A stretch of DNA of 64,000 nucleotides, from positions 17,435,678-17,499,677 of the forward strand of contig NC_062227.1 of assembly GCF_902686445.1 (NCBI RefSeq), given 5' to 3'. The DNA comes from Sciurus carolinensis (Eukaryota; Chordata; Mammalia; Rodentia; Sciuridae). The notes under the pieces were generated by a model. The model saw nothing but the letters and a program-made list of their open reading frames with translations, searched no databases and was not told the origin of the DNA. This document shows positions 24,061 through 36,860 of this stretch, one piece after another (the stretch's first letter is position 1; every line of letters starts with the position of its first letter). The position numbers and the translations under genes were made by a program.

Positions 24061-25885
24061 CAAGACACAAAGTAGGGAAAGGAGAAGGGCCTAAGGTGGA
24101 AGCTGCATTCTGTATTAACTATTTTGGAAATGCCACTTCTGCGATTGGTCGCACAGACTGACCCTGGTAAGACATGGGAGGGGCAGATATCACTGGAGCC
24201 ATCAGGGAGGTTGCTGCCATGATGTCCAGGCACAAGGATATGGCCATGTCAGCTCTTGTCCATCACACAGTGAAACCTGATGTTGCTGTCCATGGGTAGG
24301 AAGACAAACTACAAATCTTGGCTTCCAGGAGATATCACCAAGTGAAAATTCTACACTAGTTCAAGAAAGAAGGGAAAATTTTTAGAAAATATCTGCTTAT
24401 CCTTTAAGAAAAAAAAAACCACAGGAAAATAAGTTGAATAGCAATGGCAATGACATTAGATACTTGAAAAAGAAGCTGGACATTGGGGAAAGATGGGATA
24501 TAAGAAATTGTAGTACCTCTAGTGGAATTTATGGACTAAGTCTTGACTTTTAGAAGAAGAAATCAAAAAATCAATAAAGTTGAGAAGGAATAAGAAAACT
24601 TAACTGAATGTTCAAACTCACACAACTACATCTCAGATAATACCAAAACTATACTTAAATGAATTAACTAGAAATAAAGATCACTTTTTTTGGTGTTCTG
24701 AAACATTTTCTCACCTGATCAGCCTTATCGCATGCTAAAACTGTGTGAGCACAGGAAGGAAGTCAGACAACACCCACCTTGACCAGGTCACCCAGCAAAT
24801 ACCACCTGGCAGAGGTGGAGGAAGGTGGAGGGAGGACACAGTGTTGCCCATGCAGCATTACCTGAGTTGAGGCTCCAGGGACCATCAGATAAACTGCCTC
24901 AAATAGAGTTCACTCACTTTGGGACATCAGTTACTTAAATTCTTTCCATAACTCTGCTTATGAATAAAACATAACCCTGTTGACTAATATGTTCTAAAGG
25001 TAAAACATTCTTGCTGTCTAGAAGCTACTTTTTCTCTTAGGAAAACAAGTAGCTAAGAGCAGTCCAAGGAGGAGGAAGGCAGCCCATCTGATTGGTTAAT
25101 GGTCTCCACATGTTACCTACTCATGAGGATCTCCATGGTTCTTCTCCTGTACCTCACACTTGTTAGTGGATGTTGTATCCATTGCCAGTGACATGTTCTA
25201 GTGATGCTGACCCCAGTGGTCTCCAGTGGACCACAGAGGTCTTCCATCCTGAACTCTGGGTGGCCAGTAAGGAATACTGGAAAGATCAAGGATCCTCAGT
25301 GGCTGAGCAATTCTGTTTGGGAGTGAAGTGGGTGGAAATAGAGGAGAGAGAGACCATGCTTGGTTTAATGACAAAAATTAAGGTGTATTCTCAGAAGCTT
25401 TAGAATGTGTCTGGGTTAGCAAGACCCAGGGGCCAGCAGCCAGGAGGCTAGAGAGGCTATAGTATCTATCTCCTGCTGCCTCCAGGAAGACTTGAGCCCA
25501 GTGCTCAGCCTATGTCTTCCAAGTGTATATGAGAGTACAATTCCCCACCCTCCCAGTCTCCCCAACCTTAGTCATGCCTCTGTGAATGGGAGACCCTCTG
25601 CACACCACCTGCAAAGTGGTGATGGGCAGGAATTTTTAGAGGTCTGTTTGGGACTCTGCACAGACAGGGGCATCTGAAAAGTCTTGCCCTGGACAAAGGG
25701 CAGAGTAGCAGAATGTGCCCATCACACATGAGACAAAATTTCCCATAACCTCTCTACTTCTCAGTAGTGAGATCAAGAGATAGGGAGTAACTCCATTGAT
25801 GAGACTGTGAATTGAAAAGGGCCTTCTGACACATTGAAATAATAAAGGCATTCAGGAGGTGCTCTTGGTGAGAACTAATATTAAA
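24061..25885. other. Unassigned sequence
   Basis: About 1.8 kb with no supported gene or repeat. Confidence 0.45.
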
Positions 25886-25894
25886 CTCAGACCA
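25886..25894. repeat. Left target-site duplication of the outer L1
   Basis: ctcagacca, identical to 27345-27353. The three bases before it are aaa here and aat there, so the duplication may be 12 bp with one mismatch. Confidence 0.65.
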
Positions 25895-26000
25895 GCAACA
25901 AATATATATAAAAAAATGATCAACATCGCTAGCAAATTGAGAAATGCAAATTAAAACAACACTGAGATTTCATCTCACTCTGGTCAGAATGGTAATTATC

Positions 26001-26015
26001 AAGAATACAAGTAAC
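26001..26015. repeat. Left target-site duplication of the inner L1
   Basis: aagaatacaagtaac, compared with aagactacaagtcac at 26649-26663, 13 of 15 identical. Both copies lie in sequence of the outer L1, where only one copy would be expected, which confirms the nesting. Confidence 0.8.
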
Positions 26016-26648
26016 TGGGTCAAATGGTGGTTCCATTCCAAGTTTTCTAAGGAATCTCCACACTGCTTTCCAGAGTGGCTGCACTAATTCGCAGCCCCAC
26101 CAGCAATGTATGAGTGTACCTTTTTCCCCACATCCTTGCCAACACCTATTGTTGCTTGTATTCTTGATAACTGCCATTCTAACTGGGGTGAGATGAAAGC
26201 TTAGGGTAGTTTTGATTTGCATTTCTCTTATTACTAAAGATGTTGAATATTTTTTCATGTTTGTTTCTTGCTCGTAGATCTTCTTCTGTGAAGCATCTGT
26301 TCATATCCTTAGCCCATTTGCTGATTGGGTTATTTGTATTCTTCATGTAGAGTTTTTTGAGTTCTTCTAAGTGAGATAAGCCAATTTCAAAAAACCAAAG
26401 GACGAATGATCTCACTGATAAGCAGATGATGACACATATAGGGGCTGGGAAGGGAGCAAGAATGGAGGAAGGAGGGACTCTAAAGAGGGATAAGAGGGGT
26501 GGGAGAAGTGGGGGGGTGAAAAAAATGACAGAATGAATCAAAAACTATTACCCTAGGTAAATGTATAATTACATAATGGTATGCCTCTACTTAATGTACA
26601 GAGAAACAAGATGTATCCCATTTGTTTACAATAAAAATGAATTAAAAA
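26016..26648 (+). mobile_element. Inner, younger 5'-inverted L1 (twin priming)
   Basis: Inserted inside the outer L1. From 26016 to about 26370 the L1 sequence is reversed: the minus strand reads ORF2 C-terminal coding sequence, including [20 protein letters not shown], which is the cysteine motif, and MEPPFDP. From about 26371 the plus strand reads the ORF2 end ('ctaagtgagataagcc'), the purine-rich 3' UTR tract, 'gtatgcctctacttaatgtacagagaaacaagatg', and an A-rich tail ending at 26648. Relative to the full-length copy, roughly 250 bp is missing at the inversion joint. Flanks show a 15-bp duplication with two mismatches. Confidence 0.88.
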
Positions 26649-26663
26649 AAGACTACAAGTCAC
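26649..26663. repeat. Right target-site duplication of the inner L1
   Basis: aagactacaagtcac, following the A-rich tail. Partner of 26001-26015. Confidence 0.8.
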
Positions 26664-27344
26664 AATAAATGTTGGTGAGGATATGGAGAAAAGGTTCACT
26701 CATACATTGCGGGTGGGACTACAAATTGGTGCATTGGAAAGCAGTTTGGGTATTCCTCAGTAAACTTGGAATGGAACCACCATTCGACTCAGTTATCCCA
26801 CTCCTTGGTCTACATGCAAAGGAATTAAAATCAGCATAATACAGAGACACAGGCTTGTCAATGTTTACAGCACAGCAGCTCAAATCACAATAGCTAAGCT
26901 ATGGAACCAACCTGTGTGCCCTTCAACAGATGAATACATAAGAAAATGTGGTATACACATACAGAAATAAAGAAGAATAAAATTATGCCATGTGCTGGTA
27001 AGTGGATGGAACTGGAGGCTCTCATGCTAAGTGAAATTAGCCAGTCCCAAAAAACAAAAGGCTAAATATTCTCTCAGATAAGTAGATGCTAACACACAAT
27101 ATGAGTTGGGGGAGGGAAGAATAGAAGTTCAATGGATTAGACAAATGGGAATGAAGGAAAGTGGGAGGGGAATTGGAAAGATGGTAGAATGAATTGAACA
27201 TTGCTTTTCTATGTTCCTATGTCTGACTAGTTAAAGTCCACAACCTGTACAACCAAAGGAATGGAAAGTTGCACTCCATGTATGTAAAATATGTCAAAAT
27301 ATACTGCTGCCACATATATCTAAAAAGAAAAAAATTTTAAAAAT

Positions 27345-27353
27345 CTCAGACCA
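27345..27353. repeat. Right target-site duplication of the outer L1
   Basis: ctcagacca directly after the A-rich tail of the outer L1. Partner of 25886-25894. Confidence 0.65.
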
Positions 27354-28744
27354 AAACCCTCAGCTGGTGGTGTTGGCCACACCTGCCATGGCTGAAGCTT
27401 GGTGCTGAGATCTTCTACGAGACCCATCTAGGAATTCAGAGAGATGGATTTGGAGCCTGCTATCTGTGGTGGGAGGACAGTCCCTCAGTCAGGGTTAGAC
27501 CCATGTGCCCACTGTGGCCAATGCAAATTCAGGAGGACTGGAAGTTGTCATGTCACGACATGGGCAGTGGCAGGTCTTGATGAGCCAGAGAGACCATTCT
27601 CACCTGCTAATGGGCACCATACCTTCTGCTATTGGTTTGCAAAGTTGGCCATGGAGCTGGCTGCAGGTGGTCCTCACCCCAACCCTTCTGAAGGGGCTTT
27701 GATATGGGTGCTTTCTCTGTTGCTCCAAGGGACTCATCCTAATCCTTAACTCTGGGCATTTCCTCCTGGCTTGGTCAGCTCACCTGGATTTGCATTTCTT
27801 CTTTGTTTCCTCCTGGTCTTCACAGCTGAACAGGATGGTTGCTCCCTTCCCCTTGCACAGGCCTATATCCAAAGCCTCTATCCATGTGGGTCATGTTGCC
27901 CCAGTGTGTCCTCCTCTGCTGTATATCAGGCCTCATTGGTACCAGCTGTGACACTACCCCTGCTCCCAGTTTATTCTGGGTTTCTTAGCAAATGTCCTCA
28001 GGAGGGCCTGCATGTGTCTCAGGGTCAGGGCCAGTGTCACCCTGAACCCACAGCATCTACCACAGGCAACTGGTGCCTATTGAAGGGGGCTTTGTGTTCT
28101 CCATAAGTAAGGCCAGGCTCAGTGTGCTCAGTTGTTATTTGCTCCATGTGGCCTGAGGGACACTAGGGTGCCAGTGCTGCACTGTGATTGCTTTGTGTGA
28201 GGTCCTCAGCTGCCCTGAGTATGGGTTCTGGGATTGACTTCCAGAACAGCCTGCAAGCATGGGAGCCCAATGCTCAAATTATCAATCAGTTTCTAAGGCA
28301 TGCAGCAGCCATTTATTTTGCCAGGTTACACACATGGTCTGGCAGTGCTGTTGTAGTTTACAGCAGTTTTGTTGTAGAAAAGATTGGGGGTGTTACTATA
28401 TCAGTTTCTTGCTTAGGAGAATTTGATGAACTTAACAGGTAATGCTAGGTAGTGTGCTGGCCCTAAGGTTGGAAGGTTTTTCTAATTTGCTAATGTTATT
28501 GGCAAAAAAAAAAATAATGATAATAATCAAATACCCCTCTGGAAGTCACATATTTGTGCTTCAGGAAGGTTTCAATGTTAGTCTCTCCCCTAGTTTAAAG
28601 ACTTGGCTACAGGAACTATGTCATCATCTTTGCCATCTTCTCATTTCTTGGAATCATCAGACTTTGGGTTCTCAGGAGGATCAAGAGTCCCAAATACCAG
28701 GACTCTCAGGGACTGCAGGAGGCTGAGCTCACCAACACCCAGAA
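27354..28744. other. Unassigned sequence
   Basis: About 1.4 kb of moderate-GC sequence. Two overlapping plus frames of 65 and 101 codons (27444-27749) have no recognised domain and are probably chance. Confidence 0.45.
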
Positions 28745-28870
28745 TTCCTAGGTGAGAGTCCCAGCTCTGCCACCAGGGGCTGAGTGGCTAAGGGCAAGTT
28801 AGTTAACACTTCTTGGTCTCCACTTATTAAACTGTAAAATAAGTCAATTAATCATTTTATTCAATGTAAG
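28745..28870 (+). mobile_element. MIR SINE fragment
   Basis: 'gagtcccagctctgccaccaggggctgagtggctaagggcaagttagttaacacttcttggtctccacttattaaactgtaaaata' follows the MIR core block by block in plus orientation. Confidence 0.75.
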
Positions 28871-31800
28871 TATTTTCTAGGAACTGGTGGAGACATTAGG
28901 AGTACAGCAAGAAATGGGTCTGGGCAAAGTTCCTAATCACCAGAAGTTTAAACTCTAATAGGAAAGACATACTGAACATGGTGAGATAACAAGTGAAATG
29001 CTACTATGCAAATAAAAATACAATGAAGACATTGGGGTGTGTGTGGGTGTGTGGGTGTGGCTGCTTGAGGGACAGGAAGCCTATCTCAAGTGGAGACACT
29101 GGTGTACCGCTGGCCACAGAAGGAGCTAGGCCTGCAAGCTCTAAGGATGGCTCTGCAGGCAGAGGGAAGTCTTAAACCTCAGCTGTGCAGGTGGAAACTG
29201 GAGGGTCCCATTGGGTACGGTCCAGCCCTGAAATTCAGGGATTTATGTACCAAGACATTTCAAACCGTGTCCCATGGTGCTTCCAGGTAGCTGGTGTCCT
29301 CTTGGGTTTCTTATTCTCCTGGGTCTGGTCTTTGGTCAAATTGTTGGTCCTTGCAGAGATTGACTTTCATCCTTCATGCCTTGCTATTGATTAGGTGGGT
29401 CCTCCTCCCGATGAACTGTGCTTCCACCCCATGAGGTTCTGCCTGGAGTCACCATGTGCACCAGGTACCTGTGGCTACTGGCCAGGTGATACTATGTGGC
29501 AGGGGGGCACAGAAGTCCTTCTGCAGAGCCCTTGCTGTTCCATGTTTCTCATCCCCCTCCCCATTACCAGAACATTGCCAGAAAAATAGATGCTGAGTAA
29601 GGTTGTATTCCCTGTGGTTTTCAGCGAAGCCTGAGGATGAAACATTCTGGTTTTTTTGAAGTGTATAAAGACCACGAGGAGAATCCCCAGCTGCTGCAGG
29701 GTGATACCAGGCATGGGAGGCACTGACTGTCTTATGAATGTTCTTCCTGGCATCTGAAGTAGGTCACTCAGTGCAGATGCCCTCCTCTCCCCATCCACTG
29801 CAGGAGCTGAAGGAGAAGGGTCTCAGAGTCAGGCTCCTCCTCTCCCGACCCGTGACACCTGCTGGGCTCTGAGGCTGCCTGGCCTCAGAGACCAGTTGGA
29901 AAGAGCAGCCAGATCCCTGGCAGAGCTACACCCTGGCATTTCCATCGCCACTCACTAGCCTTGGGCACATGATCAGTGCCACCTACAAGAGAGACCTTCT
30001 CCAACAAGCAGTCCTTTTGTATGAGTGTGGGCATGGATGTGGATATGGTATGCATGTGGATAGTCAAAGAAATTAAAGCCACCCCTCTAGGGTTGGTCAT
30101 GCATGGGAGCAAATCAATCAACTGTGATAGCTTCAACAAAGCTACAGGATGTGCAAAATGGGAGGAAGTGGTCGATTTCCCTACTGGATAAAGGAAACCT
30201 TCCAGAGTAACAGCTATATTTTTATTTGGTTTTCAACATAGAGCTAGTAAGCACCCAGTACTGCAAAAGACTGCAACAGATAATACCCAAACCTAGACCA
30301 AGAAAAGTGTGATAGACGTCAGTCATAAAAACATGGTCTAAGAGTCTGCTTCCTAGAATTGGTAAATTGTGTGATTCCTGTTTTTACTGTGAAGAACATT
30401 TTTTGTGCCTGGAGTTGTGTTAGCAGTTTTGTAGTATTTTTCTGAGAATTCTTGCCTAGGTAAGTGTGCTTTAGCCTCCACATCTGCACCCTCTCTGCCA
30501 GAGCGTAATGGTTCTCTGTGGGCTGAGTTCAGCAGGAGATGGGGCTAGGAAGGGCTTTGATGGTGGACTACACTGTGCTCTGAGGAAGTGAGATATGCAT
30601 AGAAAAATCTTGCCTAATTCATTTCTTGAAATGCACTGTCTGCTGAAACTCCACAGAGTCCAATTTATGGAAAACAGGGTCATCAAAATTTCCAAAGAAT
30701 AAATGAATTTAATTACTTCAGCATAGAAGAGGCAGGATTGGGAGGCTGTGCAGCCTCCTGTCTCCTCATTCACCCCTTTTCACCTGTGTGTGGAAATTCA
30801 AGCATGACTCTGTGAAGATCCTTGGGAAGACTCATGAATGAAAACTGGAGTTTTTGTAATGGAAAGTATTATAATTAAAAGACTATTAACTCCTTTCTCA
30901 TCTGCTATTATGGAATGAATAAGCTAAGGGAAACTTATCCTTCAAGGTAATTAAAATTCACAATTAAAGATTTTGGTTTCTTAAGTGTCTGCTGAGCTCA
31001 TCATTTTCTTAAGAATCTGAAAACTCTTAATTCTGCTTTTTCTCTTCTCTCCTCCTCCTCCTTCCTCTCCTCTTGTCATCACAGTTCCTTCGCTCACTGA
31101 CCCCTTTGCCTCAGTGTAAGGATCCTTGTGACCCTCCTGGGTCCCAAAGGGTGATGTGGGAGGAGGTGGACCCTCTTAAGCCCTGGGGCCCAGAAAGAGG
31201 TGGTGAGGTCATGGCATGCCACCTTCAGGAGTGTTTAACACTGGTCCCAAAGAGAGAACAAGTTCTCGCTGGAAAGTAAGTTTTAAAGCAAGTTTGCCTG
31301 TCTGAGCCCCATCTCTTCCTTCCTGTTTTGTTCTGGTGTATCTCCCCCATTGTTTCCAGCTGTTGAAATCTTACTTGTCACAAAGTCCTCACCAGAGTCC
31401 AGCAGATGCAGGTGCATGCTCTTAGACCTCTCCAACTCTGAGCTGAATAATTTTGTTCTCTATTTAAGCATTCAGCTTCAGATGGTTTAATTCAGCCACA
31501 GAAGATGACATGTGTCAAAGGCTTCCCTGGGTCAGGGCATGTCTTATTGGCACTTGTTGCCTGGATGCCTAGTAGAGTCCCTGGTGCACAGCAGGTACTT
31601 GGTAAGCACTTGTCCACTTCAGGAATGTATGCTATTCAGACATCGCAGCATCAGGTCCTCAGGGAAGGAGGGGACTCAGGGCAGCCATTCTAGGGTGCTC
31701 ATGTTGGAGAGCAAATTGAGGCTTAAGCAGTGTCTTGAGGAGGGTAGATGATGTGGTGCACTGAAGAAGCTCCCGGGTTACTCTGTGTAGACACAGTCAT

Positions 31801-31969
31801 GGAACAGCTTGCAGCAGGTTGCAGATGTGCCATCAGATATGGCCTGGTCACAGATTTCAATGCCAAAGTCTCCTTCCAGCCCACTGAAATTTGGAGTGTG
31901 AATTATTTCTATGGAACTTCATCCTGGGACCTGTGGCAGAAGGTCCTGCTCTGTGAAGACAGTGTATGC
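28871..31969. other. Unassigned sequence
   Basis: About 3.1 kb with no supported gene. A GTGTG/GGGTGTG-rich patch is at 29034-29060. The region has ordinary composition, and no long conserved-looking frame was found on either strand. Confidence 0.45.
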
Positions 31970-32320
31970 TGTGATCTGAGTGTTCATTCCTCAAATCTGC
32001 ATGTTGAAACTCAGTTCCCGTGATGGGATTTGGAGGTGGGGGATTCGGGGGTGAAAAGGCCAAGAGGGCCTCTCTTATGAGATGCTAGTCATGTGCCCCA
32101 AGAGTCCTGCAGAGCTGGGTACCCTCCTGAAGGGTTGGCTCTAGAAGAGGCCCCAGGGACTTGTTCACTCTCTGACAAGGGAGGAGACAAGGCTCCACTC
32201 TGAAGACTGCACTTCACCAGACACAAAATCTGGTGCCTTGATCTTAGCCTCCAGCTCTCAGGGTTGTGAGCAATACACTAGTGTTGTGCATAAAGGACTA
32301 TAAGCACCAGGTTATCTGCT
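31970..32320 (+). mobile_element. MaLR-class (MLT1-like) LTR
   Basis: Plus-oriented LTR. It opens with 'gatctgagtgttcattcctcaaatctgcatgttgaaactcagttccc', then 'gatgggatttggaggtggg', 'ctcttatgagatgctag', 'gccccagggacttgttcac', 'ttcaccagacacaaaatctggtgccttgatcttagcctccagctctcagggttgtgagcaa'. This is the standard block order of MaLR LTRs, including the region preceding the poly(A) site. No internal retroviral sequence is attached. Confidence 0.75.
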
Positions 32321-33929
32321 CCATCAGCCTGCATGGACTCAGCTTTTAAGGCAATGCTTGTGAGTCCTGCAGTTTTCTGTTCTGCAAGGAGTTGCTGTTT
32401 AGTGGAGGGTGCCTCCTCCTCCTGCCTCCAAAGCTAATGCCACTGAGTTGCAAAACTGGCAGCAGCTTGGTCTGTCCCTGTACTGGGAGTCTTGGGCACC
32501 TGTCCTTACTCTCTGGGCCCAGACTGCTGGCCTTGCCTCCTGGTATCACCCTCCTCTTCATGCCCCGCTCTTTCCGCCTCATGGCACTTGATTCCCCCAC
32601 AGAGATCATTCCCTGTCCTCTTCCCCTGCTGACCAGTCTCCTTCTATGGAAGGGACTCATAAGACACTTTTCAAAGGCCTCTCCATGAACATCCCCAAGT
32701 GCACTCTTACACCTACAGAGCATTGGCCACCTTCGTGAGTGAACACTGTGAAGTCTGCTCCAGGAGGGCAGACAGCATGCTGACTTTTTTGCCCCTGAAT
32801 CTGCAGCAACTGTCAAATTGTGTGGCCTTGCATAGGTGCCAAGTACAACCTGTCTGACTTTATTCATGAATTAACCTTTGCAGGTTGTACAGCTGCAGAC
32901 CTCACATCTGATTCCACATCAAGCACACAGCAGGTGCTCAGGGCCTGGTTGATGAGTTTGAACAGACCTCACTGTGCAGTGTCCTGTGACCACCTGGTAA
33001 TGGAGATTGCTGAGGTGAGGACTTCTAGGAAAGGTTTCTCAATGGATCTGGAAAATGCACTGGAAAGGGGCCATGTAAGTTATGCTGGCTGCTTAGAACA
33101 TAGTCATTGCAATAATAATAATAGCTATTATGATAAATATAGTTTAAAAGACTTTTTCAAAATTCCTTAATGATTCTTCACAGTTTTATTTTGAGAAAGA
33201 AAAACAACAACCAACATAATTTCAATGTGTTAGCAAAAAGTCTGCTGCCTGCTTTCTCTACCTTCCTGCTCTCTACTTCTAAAGACCCAGTACATTTTAA
33301 ATTAATGACAAACTGGGAAGAGAAATTGCTTTTGACTGAAAGAAATTATCCTGAAGGCTAGAGAATAATTAGAATAACTATTTAAAATAAATTCAAAGAG
33401 CAACAGAATAACCAGAGAAACAACAAAGAATGATTTAATTCAGGTGAGAAAATTAACAGTTGAAGGTTTAGTGTTTCTCTATTGAGATTATTGTTTACAA
33501 ATTGTTCTACTTATGTGTAACAACTTCTTAGTACTGGGAGGAAGAAAACATCGAATTCACTAGTATAACTTAAAGGCATCCAATTAACTCAAAGAGTGCA
33601 GTTTGTAGTTTTCTTTACTTGCTTATAAGTCTATTCAGCTGTTGGATCATTTTTGGCTAAAGACATTTATTTGCATTGTTAGTGGGCTTATCAGAACACA
33701 TGAGGAATGTACTACATGATTTTGCAGCAGAGAAATGACTGCTTATTTAGGTGTACAGGGAACATTACATGTGCAGCATAGACACCAATGTGTATGTCTT
33801 GTTCTCCAGTATTTCTAAACAAGTCAGGCTCATTCTGTGGTATAAAGGCTGAGAAGACATAACTTGGGGGATAGGCGAAGATGACATTCCTGATTTCTAG
33901 TTGCTAAGACTCAGACACTGTGTCTGCTA
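32321..33929. other. Unassigned sequence with possible L2 remnant
   Basis: Contains a possible L2-like 3' end at about 32745-32830 ('gtctgctccaggagggcagacagcatgctgac'). The long minus frame 32867-32346 (173 codons) is arginine- and serine-rich with no known domain, probably a by-product of C/T-rich sequence on the plus strand. Confidence 0.4.
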
Positions 33930-34390
33930 ACTATTTTAGTGGACTTTTTCACCACTGTGATCAAAAGATCTGAGAAGAAAAATTTTAGAGGAGAAAAAGT
34001 TTATTTGAGGCTCATGGCTTCAGTGGTCCCTGCACAGAGATGGCTGTTTTTATTGCTCTGGACCTGAGACAAGGCAGAACATCATGGTGGAAGGGTATGG
34101 TGGAGGACAGCAACTCATTACATAGCATGAAAAAGCAGAGAAAAGAGAGAGAGAACTCCCTTCACCATGGATAAAATCTATAACCCAAAGGCACACACCT
34201 CTGTAGCTCACCTCCTTCAGCCTTTTCCTGACTAGAGTTTCCACTCAGTTAACCGCTATCAGCAGATTAGGGCATTGATTAAGTTAAGGCCCTCATAATG
34301 CAATCATTTCACCTCTATACTTTCTTTCATCATTGCATACATGAGCATTGTGGGACATCACATACTTGAGTTATAACTTTTAACATTAGT
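33930..34390 (-). mobile_element. MaLR-class LTR
   Basis: Reverse-oriented LTR related to those at 16.3 and 42.8 kb. It carries 'ttttagtggactttttcaccactgtgatcaaaagatctgag', 'gtttatttgaggctcatggcttcag', 'ggcagaacatcatggtggaaggg' and 'gattaagttaaggccctcataatgcaatcatttcac'. It ends near 'tacatgagcattgtgggaca'. Confidence 0.75.
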
Positions 34391-34660
34391 GCTATTCCTG
34401 GATCTTCCCTTCCTCCAGGAGGGGCTAGAAAGTGATTGGGACACTTCCAGACCACAGAGTAGAGTTATTACTCTTGAACAATACTCACAACTCAGTCAAA
34501 TAACATCAAATCTCATTCACTCCACACACAATATAGACCCACCCAAGGTCCAATGATGCTCAATACAGAACAGGAGAGAGAAAAACCTAAATCAACAACC
34601 AGTCCCAAAGAAGGAACAAACAATATGAGATGTCCACTCTTGGACACCTACTCATGTATT
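34391..34660. other. Unassigned sequence between LTR and microsatellite
   Basis: No gene recognised. It could be residual sequence of the retroelement to its left, but this is a guess. Confidence 0.35.
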
Positions 34661-34703
34661 AGAGAAAGAGAGGGAGAGAGAGGGAGGGAGGGAGGGAGGG
34701 AGA

Positions 34704-34764
<61 letters not shown>
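34661..34764. repeat. (GA)n / (GGGA)n microsatellite
   Basis: About 104 bp of purine-only repeat on the plus strand: imperfect GAGGGA units at 34661-34708, then nearly pure GA to 34763. It is the source of spurious Arg/Glu and Leu/Ser open frames on both strands. Confidence 0.95.
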
Positions 34765-34765
<1 letters not shown>

Positions 34766-36569
34766 TGTTCCAAAACAAAATGCAAAAGGAAATACATATA
34801 AAGGTGGAAGCAGAATCCATATCAATGAGGTGCAACTGCAAGACCTTGGAAAACACAAAGAAACAGGCAAGAAATTCTCTCCCTCAAAATTCACAATCAT
34901 TCACCAAAGGAACCTACAGGTATGGAAGTATAGCTACTTTTAAAAACACCAATAAGAAAAGTAAGCCACAGAACAACTAGAAGTGTATACAAGGAGAGGA
35001 TATTCAAAAGAAAATGGAAAAAGTTTGAAACAAGTGTTTTGTACACAGAAAAGTATATCCAGATGGCCACTGGAATTCAGTAGATTGGTTGATTCTGGTG
35101 CTAGGGCCTATTTCTTAATTTTGTAGTTATGAATATGTTGGCTTTGTGAAAATTAGAGTCCCACACCCACTATTTGTACATTTTTCAAGTATAAGATAAA
35201 TTTTGTTTGAAAATAATTCAATTAGTTTACCTTGAAGAGTAGGGAGCATTTCCATGTCCAACTGATGTGGAGTGATGGGGACTGATTTTACCTGTCCACC
35301 AGCTACAGACAAATAATGTGAAGAAAATGGGAAACAAAGATTTGAAAGCACTGGACATCAGCCAAACAAGGACAGTGGCCCCTGAGCAGTGGGATGCAAA
35401 CTTGATGAACTCCAAGCCCTTCAGCTTGGGTCAGGGCAGGACACTGTAGGTGTGGTGCAGGGAAGAAGGTTCTGGCAGGCCCTCAAGTTGTGGGGACAGA
35501 GCTACACTTGGCACAGCCAGGATCTACATATCAAAACCTGGAAGAAGAGAGCAGAGTACAGAGAACCCAGGGATTTTCAGAGGAGCTGTGAGTATTGAGC
35601 AGGCACGTGAGGTCAGCAGCATGCCAGAAGTTGCCTGAATCTGTGCTCACACCAGTCTGGAGACTTGCAGATTCACAGAGGACTTGATGGAGCACCCACC
35701 AGTGTCTGAGTCCAGTGCTGGGGATTGTTAGCTCGGTGTGGGCACTGTTCCAGCTGCAGCTATGATTCCAAAAGCAAGACCTGAAGATGAAAATGCAATC
35801 TATTATTAAAAGAAATATAATGTTGATTCTCCATCTTTCTCCTTATCCTTCTGCTTCTTTAATTCGGGGATAAACACTTGTTTCCTGCCTGCTCCAGAAT
35901 TCAAATCTGTGCTGTGTGTGAAAGGTGCCTTTTCCAGTCACTATCAAATATGACCAGGCATCATTAATGCTATATCAGAAAAATCACCATTTCCAGTGAT
36001 TGTTCTGATACACATTAAAACAGATGCCGATTGTTTTCCTAGCCTGTTCTGTTTTCTAGAACTCAATTTTGCCTGGTCATTCACTGTGTGTGGATGACTT
36101 TTAGAGTGTAATGTCTTCACTGAGATGTTTGTTCTCTCAATTTTTTCCCTTCCCTGTTCTCTTATATTTTTTTCCATTAACAATACCTTTGTGTTTCTGA
36201 AACTGTATCTAGGATGGTCTTGGATCCCCTGCTAGTACAGTTTCAGTCAGGGTCTTCCTAAGAGAGTCACTTGCCAAGATCTGAAAAGTAAAAAGCAGGG
36301 ACAGCTTTGATCTCCAGTGGCAGGTGCAGAAGCATCAACATCCTGGCTTCCTCCTGAGAGCCAGCTACTTGGATGCTGCAGGCACAATTTTCAGGGACTC
36401 CTGCAGCCCTTCTGCCTTTGATGCCCAGTCCTCACCATGGTTGGAATGTCCAAGAATTTCCTATATGAAACAATTCTATTAAAAACTTCCAGTGGTTTAG
36501 TCCTGTTAATGGAATCAATTTCTTGTTTGCTGACTGGGTTGGTTTTGTTTGTAAGACACTACACTGTAT
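34765..36569. other. Unassigned sequence
   Basis: About 1.8 kb, no supported gene or repeat. Confidence 0.45.
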
Positions 36570-36860
36570 GGATTTTTAATGTTTATAATTTGGTTAATTA
36601 CACCTAACATTAAGTTTACTATCTTAACTGCTTGTAAACATATAGTTCAGGGGTTTCCAAGGTGTTGTTGAACAACTGATCTCCAGAACTCTCTTTGTGT
36701 CAAACTAATTCTCCAACCCTACTGAACCACCAGAACACTTTCTGTCTCTGCAAATTTGACTGTTTGGGTCCCTCATATAAATGGGGTACCATGGTATTTT
36801 TCTTTTTTGACCAGCTCATTTTGCTCTGTTCTGGTTGTTCTTTCGTTGTATTTAGTGTGT
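36570..36860 (-). mobile_element. Ancient L1 (L1M type) 3' fragment
   Basis: Reverse-oriented old L1 3' sequence: 'taagtttactatcttaactgcttgtaaacatatagttcaggggt', 'gttgaacaactgatctccagaactc', 'actttctgtctctgcaaatttgactgtttgggtccctcatataaatgggg' and 'ccagctcattttgctctg'. Confidence 0.75.

Larger units (their letters stand above)
25895..27344 (+). mobile_element. Older 5'-truncated L1, interrupted by a younger L1
   Basis: Outer L1 in plus orientation. Its first part (25895-26015) matches the ORF2 C-terminal region beginning at 'acatcgctag..aaattgagaaatgcaaattaaaac'. After the inner insertion it resumes at 26664 with 'aataaatgttggtgaggatatgg' and runs through the ORF2 end (about 27055) and a 3' UTR ending in A-rich sequence at about 27344. 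A duplication ctcagacca lies at 25886-25894 and 27345-27353. Several stops and deletions show it is dead. Its 3' UTR differs from that of the younger copies in the window, suggesting an older subfamily. Confidence 0.85.

Noticed and set aside
27444..28106. Run of plus-strand open frames with Cys/Pro-rich peptides
   Set aside because: Considered as a decayed retroviral or exon-like region, but no motif, splice pattern or family could be named.
32346..32867. 173-codon minus-strand open frame, longest outside L1
   Set aside because: Arg/Ser/Gly-rich translation opposite C/T-rich sequence, no known family, and overlapping open frames on the other strand. Probably compositional.
34553..34900. Overlapping open frames rich in Arg-Glu and Leu-Ser
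   Set aside because: They are translations of the GA microsatellite at 34661-34764.
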